DNA from: Bryobacter sp. CoA8 C33
GTDB taxonomy: Bacteria; Acidobacteriota; Terriglobia; Bryobacterales; Bryobacteraceae
Assembly (NCBI GenBank): GCA_019931185.1
Contig: JAINDK010000025.1
Location: 26,303-90,302, forward strand
Direction: 5' to 3'
Length of the DNA stretch: 64,000 nucleotides
Made by a program: the position numbers and the translations under genes. The notes under the pieces were generated by a model, which ran no database searches, was not told where the DNA came from, and saw nothing but the letters and a program-made list of their open reading frames with translations. This document shows, one piece after another, positions 26,120 through 34,258 of this stretch; the first letter of the stretch is position 1, and each line of letters opens with the position of its first letter.

Positions 26120-26983
26120 CTAAAGTTTTTGTAATGCTGCTCGCTCGAGCAACACTCCATACACGGCCAGACTAACAACATACGCTCCGCCCGCCAATCC
26201 CAAATACACCCACTCCCCCCGGCTCGCCGCGATCCCACAAGAAAACAGGCCGATTACCTGAAAAAAACCGTGCGGAAAAAAATGCCCCCCCATGAATCGC
26301 CAGCCTACTCCGTCCTTCGGCCCCAACACGCTTATGTGATGCCCCACCGCCAGTGCCGCCAGCATCCCCGCCAGCCCCGCTACCGGCTCGACCCCCACCG
26401 TCAGTACCACCCCCATTCCCAATAGCGTCAGGCTTTTCCTGGCCAGAATCCAAACCCCTCCCCGCGAGCTTAGTCGCCATCGCGCTCTCCCCGCGTATCC
26501 ATCCAGCGCAAACAAACTTTGCCCTAGCGTGCTCAGTGCCAACACCACCAATAGCGCCAGTACGGGTAGGGCATCCGCTTGTGGTTCGGGGTATAGGTAT
26601 CGGTACCCCAGCCCGCTCAACGCCATCAACCCAGCCAGTACAAAGTCGAGCGTTCTCACGTATTGCCGCAATTCGAGCGTCGGCAGCAGGTTCCACAACC
26701 ACGGCGCCGCCTGCATCTCCGGCCGCGAAAACATGCGCAGCCCCCGCTCGCTCCGGCGCGAGAGAGGCCAAAGCCGCAGCCGCTGCGCCGGGATCCGCGC
26801 AAACGGCGCCGCCAGCACCGGCGCCAGCACAATCCCCCCCAGCACCATCCAGATAAATCCCACTGCCTCCGGCTGCATCGACAGCAGCAGCACCAGATAG
26901 AAAAAGTTGTTTCCTTCAATCGAGTTCAGCGTCCGGATCTCGCGCCATGTGCTCACGCCCAGCGCCCGCAATAACGCCAGCAC
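26120..26983 (-). CDS. ABC transporter permease-like membrane protein
   Basis: This 287-aa protein has about seven hydrophobic segments (for example FFYLVLLLSM, FIWMVLGGIVLAPVLA, LPVLALLVVLALSTLG). It begins with GTG directly after the ATPase gene's stop, with no gap, so it almost certainly partners that ATPase. It does not match a well-known permease family by eye. The substrate is unknown. Its stop lies inside a small inverted repeat that precedes the response regulator gene. Confidence 0.7.
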   Translation of the reverse strand: MLALLRALGVSTWREIRTLNSIEGNNFFYLVLLLSMQPEAVGFIWMVLGGIVLAPVLAAPFARIPAQRLRLWPLSRRSERGLRMFSRPEMQAAPWLWNLLPTLELRQYVRTLDFVLAGLMALSGLGYRYLYPEPQADALPVLALLVVLALSTLGQSLFALDGYAGRARWRLSSRGGVWILARKSLTLLGMGVVLTVGVEPVAGLAGMLAALAVGHHISVLGPKDGVGWRFMGGHFFPHGFFQVIGLFSCGIAASRGEWVYLGLAGGAYVVSLAVYGVLLERAALQKL

Positions 26984-27706
26984 TTAGAACCACTCCAGGT
27001 CCGGCAATGCCTGTGCCTTCACCACGTCCAGATAATGATCCCGCAACTCCCCGGCCTTTACTTCCCGCTTCCGCCACACCACCCTGCCGTGGTCGAGCAG
27101 CACCACCTCATCGGCCAGCCGCTCCACATGCAGCAACATGTGCGAGGAAACAATCATCCCCACCCCCCGCTGCTTCAACATCCGCAGCAGCGCCAGCACC
27201 GTCTCGCACGACGCCGGGTCCAACCCCTCGAAGGGCTCGTCCAGGATCAGCACCTTCGGCCCATGCAATAACGCCAGCGCCAGCGCCGTCTTCTTTCTCA
27301 TCCCATACGAACACGCTGCCGCATACCGCCCCCGCCCCGCCTCAAGCCCCAGCAAACCCAACAGTTCCTTTACCCGCTTCCCTCCTCCTCCCACTTCATA
27401 AAGATCCGCCGACAGCCGCAGGTGCTCCTCCACCGTCAGCGCGTCAAATAACCCCAAATGCTCCGGCAAAACCCCGATCCGTCTCCGCCACTCCCGCTTG
27501 GCTGTCCCCGGGTGTTCTCCCATCACTAACACCTCCCCCGCCGCTTCCGTCTCAAACCCGCTCAGCACCTTCAGCAGTGAACTCTTGCCCGCCCCGTTTG
27601 GTCCCACCAGTACCGCCGCTTCTCCCTCTCTCACCTCGAGATCCAATTCCGCGAGCGCGCGAAAATCCCCGTACTGTATCCCAACCGATTTGCAACTGAT
27701 CAGCAT
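26984..27706 (-). CDS. ABC transporter ATP-binding protein
   Basis: This 240-aa nucleotide-binding subunit has Walker A VGPNGAGKSS near residue 36, the Q-loop region GVLPEHLGLFDALTV, a signature-like CSYGMRKKTALALALL (the SYGMRKK form typical of CcmA/drug-export ATPases), Walker B VLILDEPFEGLDP and H-loop IVSSHMLLHVERL. The start is ATG 27706; the longer frame to 27775 lacks similarity. It forms an exporter with the adjacent permease-like gene. The transported molecule cannot be inferred. Confidence 0.9.
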   Translation of the reverse strand: MLISCKSVGIQYGDFRALAELDLEVREGEAAVLVGPNGAGKSSLLKVLSGFETEAAGEVLVMGEHPGTAKREWRRRIGVLPEHLGLFDALTVEEHLRLSADLYEVGGGGKRVKELLGLLGLEAGRGRYAAACSYGMRKKTALALALLHGPKVLILDEPFEGLDPASCETVLALLRMLKQRGVGMIVSSHMLLHVERLADEVVLLDHGRVVWRKREVKAGELRDHYLDVVKAQALPDLEWF

Positions 27707-27790
27707 AGTCCTATTTTCATTTGCTTTGGAGGCGCGCGATTCGCTAGCCTTTTTACTGAAACGTAATCCTCTCACAGGAGTCCCCCCGTC

Positions 27791-28321
27791 ATGTGGAATC
27801 GCCGTAAAGAAGAAGAAACAGCCACCCGTCCCTCCCCCTCATCCCCCATGAATGAAGGTGTGCCCATGCAAACCATGCCCTCCCGTCCCGATTATGACGC
27901 CCCCGTTGCCGCCCGCACCGCCACCATCGGAAAAGGCGTCTCCATCACCGGTCAGATCCACTCCAAGGAAGACCTCATCATCGACGGCGAGATCGATGGC
28001 TCCATCGAGGCCCATGAACATAAGCTCACCATCGGCCCCAACGCCAAGGTCAAGGCCGGCATCAAAGCTAAGGACATCGTTGTCTATGGCGCCGTCCAGG
28101 GTAACGTCGAAGCTACCGATAAAACCGAAATCCGCAAGGAAGCCCGCCTGGTCGGCGACATCAAGACTGCCCGCATCCAGATCGAAGATGGCGCTCTCTT
28201 CAAAGGCTCCATCGATATCGTCCGCCTCGAACCCAAACCCGCTCCCAAGGCCCAACCCGCTCCCCAGGCCGTGCCTTCCCAAACCCTGGCGGCCTCCGCC
28301 GGCGGAGGCGACAAGAAGTAA
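27791..28321 (+). CDS. bacM: Bactofilin (polymer-forming cytoskeletal protein)
   Basis: This 176-aa protein has a flexible N-terminus, a central bactofilin beta-helix (TATIGKGVSITGQIHSKED, IDGEIDGSIEAHEHKLTIG, NAKVKAGIKAKDIVVYG, AVQGNVEATDKTEIRKEA, RLVGDIKTARIQIEDGALF) and a Pro/Ala-rich tail. Bactofilins polymerise without nucleotide and scaffold envelope or cell-shape machinery. An AGGAG ribosome-binding site precedes the ATG. It is transcribed divergently from the ABC exporter genes and followed 17 bp later by a methyltransferase gene. The family call is strong; the symbol follows the general bactofilin name. Confidence 0.92.
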   Translation: MWNRRKEEETATRPSPSSPMNEGVPMQTMPSRPDYDAPVAARTATIGKGVSITGQIHSKEDLIIDGEIDGSIEAHEHKLTIGPNAKVKAGIKAKDIVVYGAVQGNVEATDKTEIRKEARLVGDIKTARIQIEDGALFKGSIDIVRLEPKPAPKAQPAPQAVPSQTLAASAGGGDKK

Positions 28322-28338
28322 GCTGGTATCTGTACTCG

Positions 28339-29073
28339 ATGGCGAATCCCTTTAAGGCATTTTTTCGGGCCGTTCGCGGAACTGAGGATACGGAATCCAG
28401 CCTCCGCCCCCCGCGCCCTCCTATGGTTCCCATCCCTGGCCCCGAGCCCCCTGCTCCTATCGCCCCGCCCGCTTCCCTCGCCAAGCCGGCGCCCATCTCC
28501 CGCCACAGCCCCGCGTTGCGGCAGTTCGTCAGCTCCCTCGATCCCTCGCGCGACCTCCGCCTGCTCGACCTCGGCGGCGCCAACTCCGCCAATATCGCCT
28601 TCATGACCCATCTCGGCACTCGCCTCTATTCCGAGGACTTCTTCGCCACCCTCGAGGATTGTTTCGGCGATGGCGATTTCTACGAAAATCAGCGCGATCC
28701 CGCCCGCGTCGACAGCTTCCTCATCCAAACCTTCTCCGACCAGCGCGGCCCCTTCGATGGCGCCCTCGTCTGGGATTGCCTCCAGTTCCTTCGCCCCAGT
28801 CTCCTCGAGCGTACCATCGACCATCTCCACCGTGTCCTCGAACCCGGCGCCCACATCCTCGCCTACTTCTACGCCAAGGATCGCGCCTCCCTCGTGCCCC
28901 AGTTCCAATTCAAGATCCAGGATCAACACTCCCTCCTGCTCGAACAACGCGGCGAGATGCCCCCCGGTCAAAACTTCACCAACCGCAATATCGAACGGCT
29001 CTTTGACGATTTCGCCGCCGTCAAGTTCTTCCTCACTCGCGACAATATCCGCGAAGTCCTGGTCCGCCGCTAA
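28339..29073 (+). CDS. Class I SAM-dependent methyltransferase-like protein
   Basis: This 244-aa protein has a proline-rich N-terminal linker (residues 20-55) followed by a Rossmann-like methyltransferase domain with motif I LRLLDLGGANSANIAF. A central acidic VWDCLQFL region and a late EPGAHILAYFYAKD strand match class I motifs. Motif I is slightly atypical (GGAN rather than GxGxG). The target is unknown. It lies between bactofilin and the LolC/E-type permease on the same strand, 2 bp before the latter. Confidence 0.72.
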   Translation: MANPFKAFFRAVRGTEDTESSLRPPRPPMVPIPGPEPPAPIAPPASLAKPAPISRHSPALRQFVSSLDPSRDLRLLDLGGANSANIAFMTHLGTRLYSEDFFATLEDCFGDGDFYENQRDPARVDSFLIQTFSDQRGPFDGALVWDCLQFLRPSLLERTIDHLHRVLEPGAHILAYFYAKDRASLVPQFQFKIQDQHSLLLEQRGEMPPGQNFTNRNIERLFDDFAAVKFFLTRDNIREVLVRR

Positions 29074-29075
29074 CT

Positions 29076-30308
29076 GTGTCCTTCGAGCTCTTCGTCGCCC
29101 GCCGTTACCTCCAGGCCAAGCGCCGCCAGTCCGCCGTCTCCCTCATTTCCGCCCTTTCCGTAGCCGGTGTCGCCGCCGGCGTCATGGCCCTCGTCATCGC
29201 CATCGGCATCAACAACGGCTTCCGCGTCACCCTCCAGAAAAATCTCCTCGGCGCTACTGCCCATGTCACCATCACTGAACGCGCTCCCGGCGAAGGTATC
29301 GCCGCCTGGCGCGGACTCTCGCAACGCCTCTCCGCCCTGCCCGGCGCCCTCGACGCCTCTCCCGCCCTCTACGAAAAAGTCTTCCTCAGTGCCGGCGGCT
29401 CCAGCACCGGCGCCATTCTGAAGGGCGTCGACTTGTCCAACCCCCGCGTTGCCTCCAGTCTCGCCCCCTTCGTCCGCACCGGCAGCCTCGACAAACTTTC
29501 AGAATCTCCCCAGGATCCCCCCTGGATTCTCCTCGGCAACAAAATGGCCCAAACCCTCGGCCTCCGCCCCGGCAATTACATCCAGGTCATCAACCCCCTC
29601 GGGGAACTCACCCCCTTCGGCCCGCGCCCCAGCTACCACCGCCTCCGCATCGCTGGCACGATCGAAACCGGCTTCTACGACGTCGATTCCAACTTCGCCT
29701 TCCTCGCCCTCCCCCAGCTCCAGCGCATCATGTCCACCGGCGATGTCGTCAATGCCATCGAAATCCGCATCGCCGACCTAAACGCCGCCGAACCTTTCGC
29801 CGACTCGGCCCAGCGCCTGCTCGGCAACCAATTCCTCGCCACCCACTGGATGGACCAGAACCGCCAACTCCTCGGCGCCCTCCGCATGGAACGTATTGTC
29901 AGCCTCATCACCATCGGCCTCATCCAACTCGTCGCCGCCCTAAACATCTTCATCACCCTCGTCATGATGGTCATGGAAAAACAACGTGACATCGCCATCC
30001 TCCTCGCCATGGGCGCCCGCACCAGCCAGATCCGCCTCATCTTCATGCTCCAGGGCCTCCTCATCGGCGCCGTTGGTTCCGCCGCCGGCCTCGTCCTCGG
30101 CTTCGGCCTCAGCTACCTCGCCGATCACTACCGCTGGATCCAACTCTCCGAAGAGATCTACTCCATCCCCTACGTCCCCTTTCTGCCCAATCCCCTCGAT
30201 TCTCTTTGGATTGTAGGCTTCGCCCTCCTCGTCTCCTTCCTCGCCACCCTCTATCCCGCCCGCTCCGCCTCCCGTGTTGCGCCCGCCGAGGCGCTGCGTT
30301 ATGAATAA
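29076..30308 (+). CDS. LolC/LolE-type FtsX-family permease
   Basis: This 410-aa inner-membrane protein (GTG start) has an N-terminal helix (SLISALSVAGVAAGVMALVIAIG), a periplasmic MacB-like domain, and three C-terminal helices (IGLIQLVAALNIFITLVMMVM, LQGLLIGAVGSAAGLVLGFG, LWIVGFALLVSFLATLYPARSA) as in LolC/LolE, which extract lipoproteins for transport to the outer membrane. The ending ASRVAPAEALRYE is the family norm. No LolD ATPase gene is adjacent here, so the ATPase would have to be encoded elsewhere. An outer-membrane lipoprotein role is probable but other FtsX-type transport is possible. Confidence 0.85.
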   Translation: MSFELFVARRYLQAKRRQSAVSLISALSVAGVAAGVMALVIAIGINNGFRVTLQKNLLGATAHVTITERAPGEGIAAWRGLSQRLSALPGALDASPALYEKVFLSAGGSSTGAILKGVDLSNPRVASSLAPFVRTGSLDKLSESPQDPPWILLGNKMAQTLGLRPGNYIQVINPLGELTPFGPRPSYHRLRIAGTIETGFYDVDSNFAFLALPQLQRIMSTGDVVNAIEIRIADLNAAEPFADSAQRLLGNQFLATHWMDQNRQLLGALRMERIVSLITIGLIQLVAALNIFITLVMMVMEKQRDIAILLAMGARTSQIRLIFMLQGLLIGAVGSAAGLVLGFGLSYLADHYRWIQLSEEIYSIPYVPFLPNPLDSLWIVGFALLVSFLATLYPARSASRVAPAEALRYE

Positions 30309-30311
30309 CCA

Positions 30312-30743
30312 ATGCTCTCCCTCTCCCTGCTTCTGCTCCTGAGCCTCGATGACCGCGCCCTCGGCGCTTGGCGCTTCCTCCCCGCCGAATCCCGCTACGA
30401 GAGCGCTCCCGCCCCCCGCCAATCCCAGCGCCAATGGGTCGCCGACGGCGATTGGGTTCGCTTCCTCCACGATGGCGTCAGTGCCGACGGCAAGCCCTTT
30501 CACACCGAGTTCCGCGCCCGCTACGACGGCAAGCCCTACCCCTTCACCGGCGGCACCCTCTATGATCACGTCGCCCTCTTCTGGCGCAATGCCTCCCGCC
30601 TCGATCAGGTCTTCACTAAACAAGGCGCCGTTACCGTCCGCGCCCGCCGCACCATCTCCCGCGACGGGCGCCGCATGACCATCGACGCCCGCGGCAAAGG
30701 CTTCCGCAACAAGCTCGTCTACGAGCGCTTACCCCTCCCCTGA
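30312..30743 (+). CDS. Exported small beta-barrel-like protein (143 aa), unknown function
   Basis: The protein begins with a signal peptide (MLSLSLLLLLSLDDRALG). A repeated beta pattern follows: GAWRFLPAESRYESAP, GKPYPFTGGTLYDHVALFW, VTVRARRTISRDGRRMTIDAR. This layout is common in uncharacterised acidobacterial exported proteins (a Trp-rich N-terminal strand, then Asp-Gly-Lys-x-Tyr-Pro). It starts 3 bp after the permease stop and converges on rmuC with a 15-bp overlap. No catalytic motif is seen. Confidence 0.7.
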   Translation: MLSLSLLLLLSLDDRALGAWRFLPAESRYESAPAPRQSQRQWVADGDWVRFLHDGVSADGKPFHTEFRARYDGKPYPFTGGTLYDHVALFWRNASRLDQVFTKQGAVTVRARRTISRDGRRMTIDARGKGFRNKLVYERLPLP

Positions 30744-31727
30744 TTCCCCCGCCACCATCGGCTTCTCTTCCACATTCCGCAGCCGCCTCTCGATCACCCT
30801 CGTCCGCGTCTCAGCTTCCTCGATCGTCTTCGCCGCCCCCTCCAGCTTCTCTTTCACCTTTCCCAGCACCGTGTGGTACTTCAGAAATTCCGCCTTCACT
30901 ACCCCCAACAACTCCCACACCTCGCTCGAACGCTTCTGTATCGCCAGCGTCCGAAAACCCATTTGCAGGCTGTTCAACAATGCCAATAAAGTCGACGGCC
31001 CCGCCAGTAATACCTTCTGTTCCCGCTGCACTTGGTCGACAAATTGCGTCCGCCGCATCAACTCCGCGTACAATCCCTCCGTCGGTAAAAACACAATCGC
31101 GAAATCCGTCGTCCGCGGCGGCGCTACATACTTCTCCCGCACGCTCCGGGCAAACTGATACACCCTCGCCTCCAGATCCCGCAACGCCTTCTCCACCCCC
31201 GCCCCATCCGCCGCTTCCGAAGCCTCCACCAGCCGCTGATAATCCTCGAGCGGAAACTTCGCGTCCACCGGCAGCCATACCGGTTCATCCGTCCCCGGCA
31301 GCCGAATCGCATACTCCACTCGCTCCCGCGTCCCCGTCACCCCCACATTCGCTTCATACTGTTCTGGCGTCAATACCTGCTCGAGCAGCGCCCCCAGTTG
31401 CACCTCCCCCCACACTCCCCTCGTCTTCACATTCCCCAGGATCTTCTTCAGATCCATTACCCCCGTCGAAAGCGTCTGCACTTCCCCCAGGCTGCGGTGC
31501 AACTGCTCCAGCCTCTGGCTCACAGCCTGAAAACTCTCCGCCAGCCTCCGGTCGAGCGTCGCCTGCAGCTTCTCGTCCACCGTCGCCCGGATCTCCTCCA
31601 ACTGCTTGCCGTTCTCCGCCCGCAGCCTCCAGAATTCCTCGAGCAACACCCGCGTCCCATCCGGCCGCAACAACACAATCAGTTGCAGCAGAATCACCAC
31701 ACCCACCAGTCCATACACATACTCCAT
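30729..31727 (-). CDS. rmuC: DNA recombination protein RmuC
   Basis: This 332-aa protein has an N-terminal membrane helix (VYGLVGVVILLQLIVLL), a coiled coil (residues 35-95) and the RmuC core with TRGVWGEVQLGALLEQVL, VWLPVDAKFPLEDYQRL, TTDFAIVFLPTEGLYAEL and VLLAGPSTLLALLNSLQMGF. RmuC limits inversion-type DNA rearrangements and has a PD-(D/E)XK-type nuclease fold. The Asp-x-Lys of the fold is in PVDAKFP. It starts 3 bp after the upstream lipocalin-like gene. The identification is strong. Confidence 0.93.
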   Translation of the reverse strand: MEYVYGLVGVVILLQLIVLLRPDGTRVLLEEFWRLRAENGKQLEEIRATVDEKLQATLDRRLAESFQAVSQRLEQLHRSLGEVQTLSTGVMDLKKILGNVKTRGVWGEVQLGALLEQVLTPEQYEANVGVTGTRERVEYAIRLPGTDEPVWLPVDAKFPLEDYQRLVEASEAADGAGVEKALRDLEARVYQFARSVREKYVAPPRTTDFAIVFLPTEGLYAELMRRTQFVDQVQREQKVLLAGPSTLLALLNSLQMGFRTLAIQKRSSEVWELLGVVKAEFLKYHTVLGKVKEKLEGAAKTIEEAETRTRVIERRLRNVEEKPMVAGESGEG

Positions 31728-31730
31728 GCC

Positions 31731-32333
31731 TTAGTACATCTCCAGCACCGTGCTCGCCCCTTCTCGCAGGCTCGGAATCGTCAGCTTCGTCCCCGTGCGG
31801 CGGTAAGGCCCCTCCGCCTTCTTCCCGTCCGGAAAGCGGATCGTCATCCGGCCGTCGCTAATGCTAAACTTCCCCTGCATCGATTCCACCGCCATAATGA
31901 ACAAACAGCGCCCGTCTGGATAAAAGAAATACAAAGTCGGACACTTCTTTCCTTTGAAATCTTGCATTGCGTTCCATTGCCCCACCAGCCTCCCCCCGCC
32001 CTTCTGCATTCCCCCTGCCCGCGCCAACTCAACAAGCGTTCTGCCCCCTTGCTTCAGTCTTAACCAGCCCGGCGTCGAAAAGTCCATCTGCATCCGGTTC
32101 GGGGGCCCACCTTCGGTGAGCGGCGGCAGCAACACATCCTGCCCCTCCTCCCGATAGCGGCCCGGCGCCAGCGGCCCCATGGAAACTCCCACCACTCCCC
32201 CGCTTCCAAAGGAATATATGGCCCCTATTCCTTCCTTCGATACCTGCGCCGTCCGCCACCGTCCATCCAACTCCTTCGGTACCGCCTGCGCCGCGGCGAT
32301 CGCAACAAACCCAAATAGTGCTATCAGCTTCAT
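31731..32333 (-). CDS. Exported lipocalin-like protein of unknown function (200 aa)
   Basis: The start is placed at ATG 32333 (MKLIALFGFVAIAAAQA), a clean signal peptide; a start six codons upstream is also possible. Two copies of a Gly-x-Trp-led beta unit are seen: ELDGRWRTAQVSKEGIGAIYSF and later LVGQWNAMQDFKGK...LYFFYPDGRCLF, followed by SISDGRMTIRFPDGKK. This is the usual layout of small lipocalin-like domains that bind ligands or have no known role. It lies immediately before rmuC and is divergent from asnB. Confidence 0.7.
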   Translation of the reverse strand: MKLIALFGFVAIAAAQAVPKELDGRWRTAQVSKEGIGAIYSFGSGGVVGVSMGPLAPGRYREEGQDVLLPPLTEGGPPNRMQMDFSTPGWLRLKQGGRTLVELARAGGMQKGGGRLVGQWNAMQDFKGKKCPTLYFFYPDGRCLFIMAVESMQGKFSISDGRMTIRFPDGKKAEGPYRRTGTKLTIPSLREGASTVLEMY

Positions 32334-32374
32334 CTCTTTTATCCTATCCACCCCGCTCCTGCGACACTGTAGAA

Positions 32375-34258
32375 ATGTGCGGAATCGCCGGCTACACCCA
32401 CTTCGGCCAACACGCTGAAACCAGCCGCATCCAATCGATGACCCGCTCCATCACCCACCGCGGCCCCGACCAACAAGGCTCCTGGTCCGATGCCACCCTC
32501 TCCCTCGGCGCCGTCCGCCTCAAAATCATCGACCTTTCCGGCGGCAACCAGCCCATCCTCGCCGAAGACGGCCAATCCGTCATCGTCTTCAACGGCGAGG
32601 TCTATAACTTCGCCTCCCTCCGTGACGAACTCTCCGCCCTCGGCCACCGCTTCCGCTCCCACTGCGACACCGAAGTCGTCCTCGAGGCCTACCGCCAATG
32701 GGGCCCCGCCAGCTTCAAAAAACTCCGCGGCATGTTCGCCTTCGCCATCTGGGACCTCCGCCTCCAGGAACTCTTCCTCGTCCGCGACCGCATCGGCATC
32801 AAACCTCTTTACTACTACCAGCACCAGCAACAACTCATCTTCGGCTCCGAACTCAAGGTCCTCTTCGACCACCCCGCCGTCCTCCGCCACCTCGACCCCG
32901 AAGCCCTTACCTACTACCTCTCGCTCAACTACGTCCCCCAACCCCATACCCTCATCGCCGGCATCAGAAAGCTCCGCCCCGGCTGCTTCCTCCACTGGCG
33001 CCAGGGCCGCCTCACACAAGAGCCCTATTGGAATCTCGAACTCCAGCCCGACAACACCATCTCTCTCGACGACGCCAAGTCCCAACTCCACACCCTCCTC
33101 TTCTCGAGCGTCTCCGAACAACTCGTCTCCGATGTCCCCCTCGGCATCTGGGCCTCGGGTGGGCTCGATTCCACCACCATCCTCCACTACGCCGCCCAAG
33201 CCTCCTCCCAGCGCCTCAAAACCTTCTCCGTCTCCTTCACCGGCCGCAGCTTCGACGAATCCCCCTGGTTCCGCGAAGTCGCCCGCGTCTACTCCACCGA
33301 TCACCACGAGTTCGACGTCAACCCCGCCTCCGGCCTCATCGAGGCCATCCACGATCTCTCCTACTATTCCGACGAACCCAGCGCCGACGCCGGCGCCCTC
33401 CCCGTCTGGTTCCTCTCCCGCATGACCCGCCGCCACGTCACCGTCGCCCTCAGCGGCGAGGGCGCCGACGAACTCTTCGCCGGCTACCAGACCTATCTCG
33501 CCGATTCCTACGCCACTCGCGCCCGCGCCATCCCCCCCTTGCTCCGCCGCGCCGCCCTCTCCCTGCTCCACCTCTGGCCCGCCTCCAACGACAAGATCAG
33601 CCTCGAATACAAAGCCAAACGCTTCCTCGCCGGCTCCCTCGAGTCCCCCGAAAACGCCCACCTCTTCTGGAACGGCACAAACTCCCTCGCCGAAAAACAG
33701 GCCCTCGCCCCCCACATCCCCCACCGTCCCCCCGCCGACCTCTACCGCCGCCTCCCCACGGAAAGCTCTACCGTCGGCGCCCTCAACCGCCACCTCTGGC
33801 TCGACCAGACCTTCTATCTCCCCGACGACATCCTCTACAAGTGCGACCGCATGTCCATGGCCCACTCCCTCGAGGTCCGTCCCCCCTTCCTCGACCACCG
33901 CATCATCGAGTTCGCCGCCCGCCTCCCCGAACACCTCAAGCTCCACAACGGCACTCTCAAATATGTCCTCCGCCAACTCGTCCGCGACAAGGTTCCCCCC
34001 AGCGTCCTCTCCCGCTCCAAGCAGGGCTTCGACATCCCCACCCACCACTGGTTCCGCACCATTCTCCGCCCCCTGCTCGAGGACACCCTCAGCGAATCCA
34101 ACCTCCGCCTCTCCGGCCTCTTCGACCCCGCCGCCGTCCGCGCTTTAATCGCCCGCCACCAATCCCGCCGCACCAACGCCGGCTACACCCTCTGGGGTCT
34201 TCTCACTCTCTTCCTGTGGATGAAACGATGGAATATCCAACCCGCCACTACACTCTAA
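32375..34258 (+). CDS. asnB: Glutamine-hydrolysing asparagine synthetase-type amidotransferase
   Basis: This 627-aa protein starts MCGIAGYTHFG, where Cys2 is the class II glutaminase nucleophile. The start at 32375 is required for that. The N-terminal domain has GPDQQGSW and IVFNGEVYNF. The synthetase domain has the PP-loop ASGGLDSTT near residue 260, LSGEGADELFAGY, and YKCDRMSMAHSLEVRPPFLD. Such proteins make asparagine or amidate sugars in polysaccharide clusters. It overlaps the next gene (GT39) by 31 bp, so a role in envelope glycan synthesis is plausible but unproven. Confidence 0.92.
   Translation: MCGIAGYTHFGQHAETSRIQSMTRSITHRGPDQQGSWSDATLSLGAVRLKIIDLSGGNQPILAEDGQSVIVFNGEVYNFASLRDELSALGHRFRSHCDTEVVLEAYRQWGPASFKKLRGMFAFAIWDLRLQELFLVRDRIGIKPLYYYQHQQQLIFGSELKVLFDHPAVLRHLDPEALTYYLSLNYVPQPHTLIAGIRKLRPGCFLHWRQGRLTQEPYWNLELQPDNTISLDDAKSQLHTLLFSSVSEQLVSDVPLGIWASGGLDSTTILHYAAQASSQRLKTFSVSFTGRSFDESPWFREVARVYSTDHHEFDVNPASGLIEAIHDLSYYSDEPSADAGALPVWFLSRMTRRHVTVALSGEGADELFAGYQTYLADSYATRARAIPPLLRRAALSLLHLWPASNDKISLEYKAKRFLAGSLESPENAHLFWNGTNSLAEKQALAPHIPHRPPADLYRRLPTESSTVGALNRHLWLDQTFYLPDDILYKCDRMSMAHSLEVRPPFLDHRIIEFAARLPEHLKLHNGTLKYVLRQLVRDKVPPSVLSRSKQGFDIPTHHWFRTILRPLLEDTLSESNLRLSGLFDPAAVRALIARHQSRRTNAGYTLWGLLTLFLWMKRWNIQPATTL

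Noticed and set aside
26109..26126. ACTTTA/TAAAGT repeat as a terminator
   Set aside because: A T-run follows only on the + strand, where no gene ends; the 6-bp AT-rich stem is too weak for a confident call.
32339..34048. 569-aa minus-strand frame opposite asnB
   Set aside because: Composition is Gly/Glu/Val repeats and it runs through the conserved AsnB motifs on the other strand.
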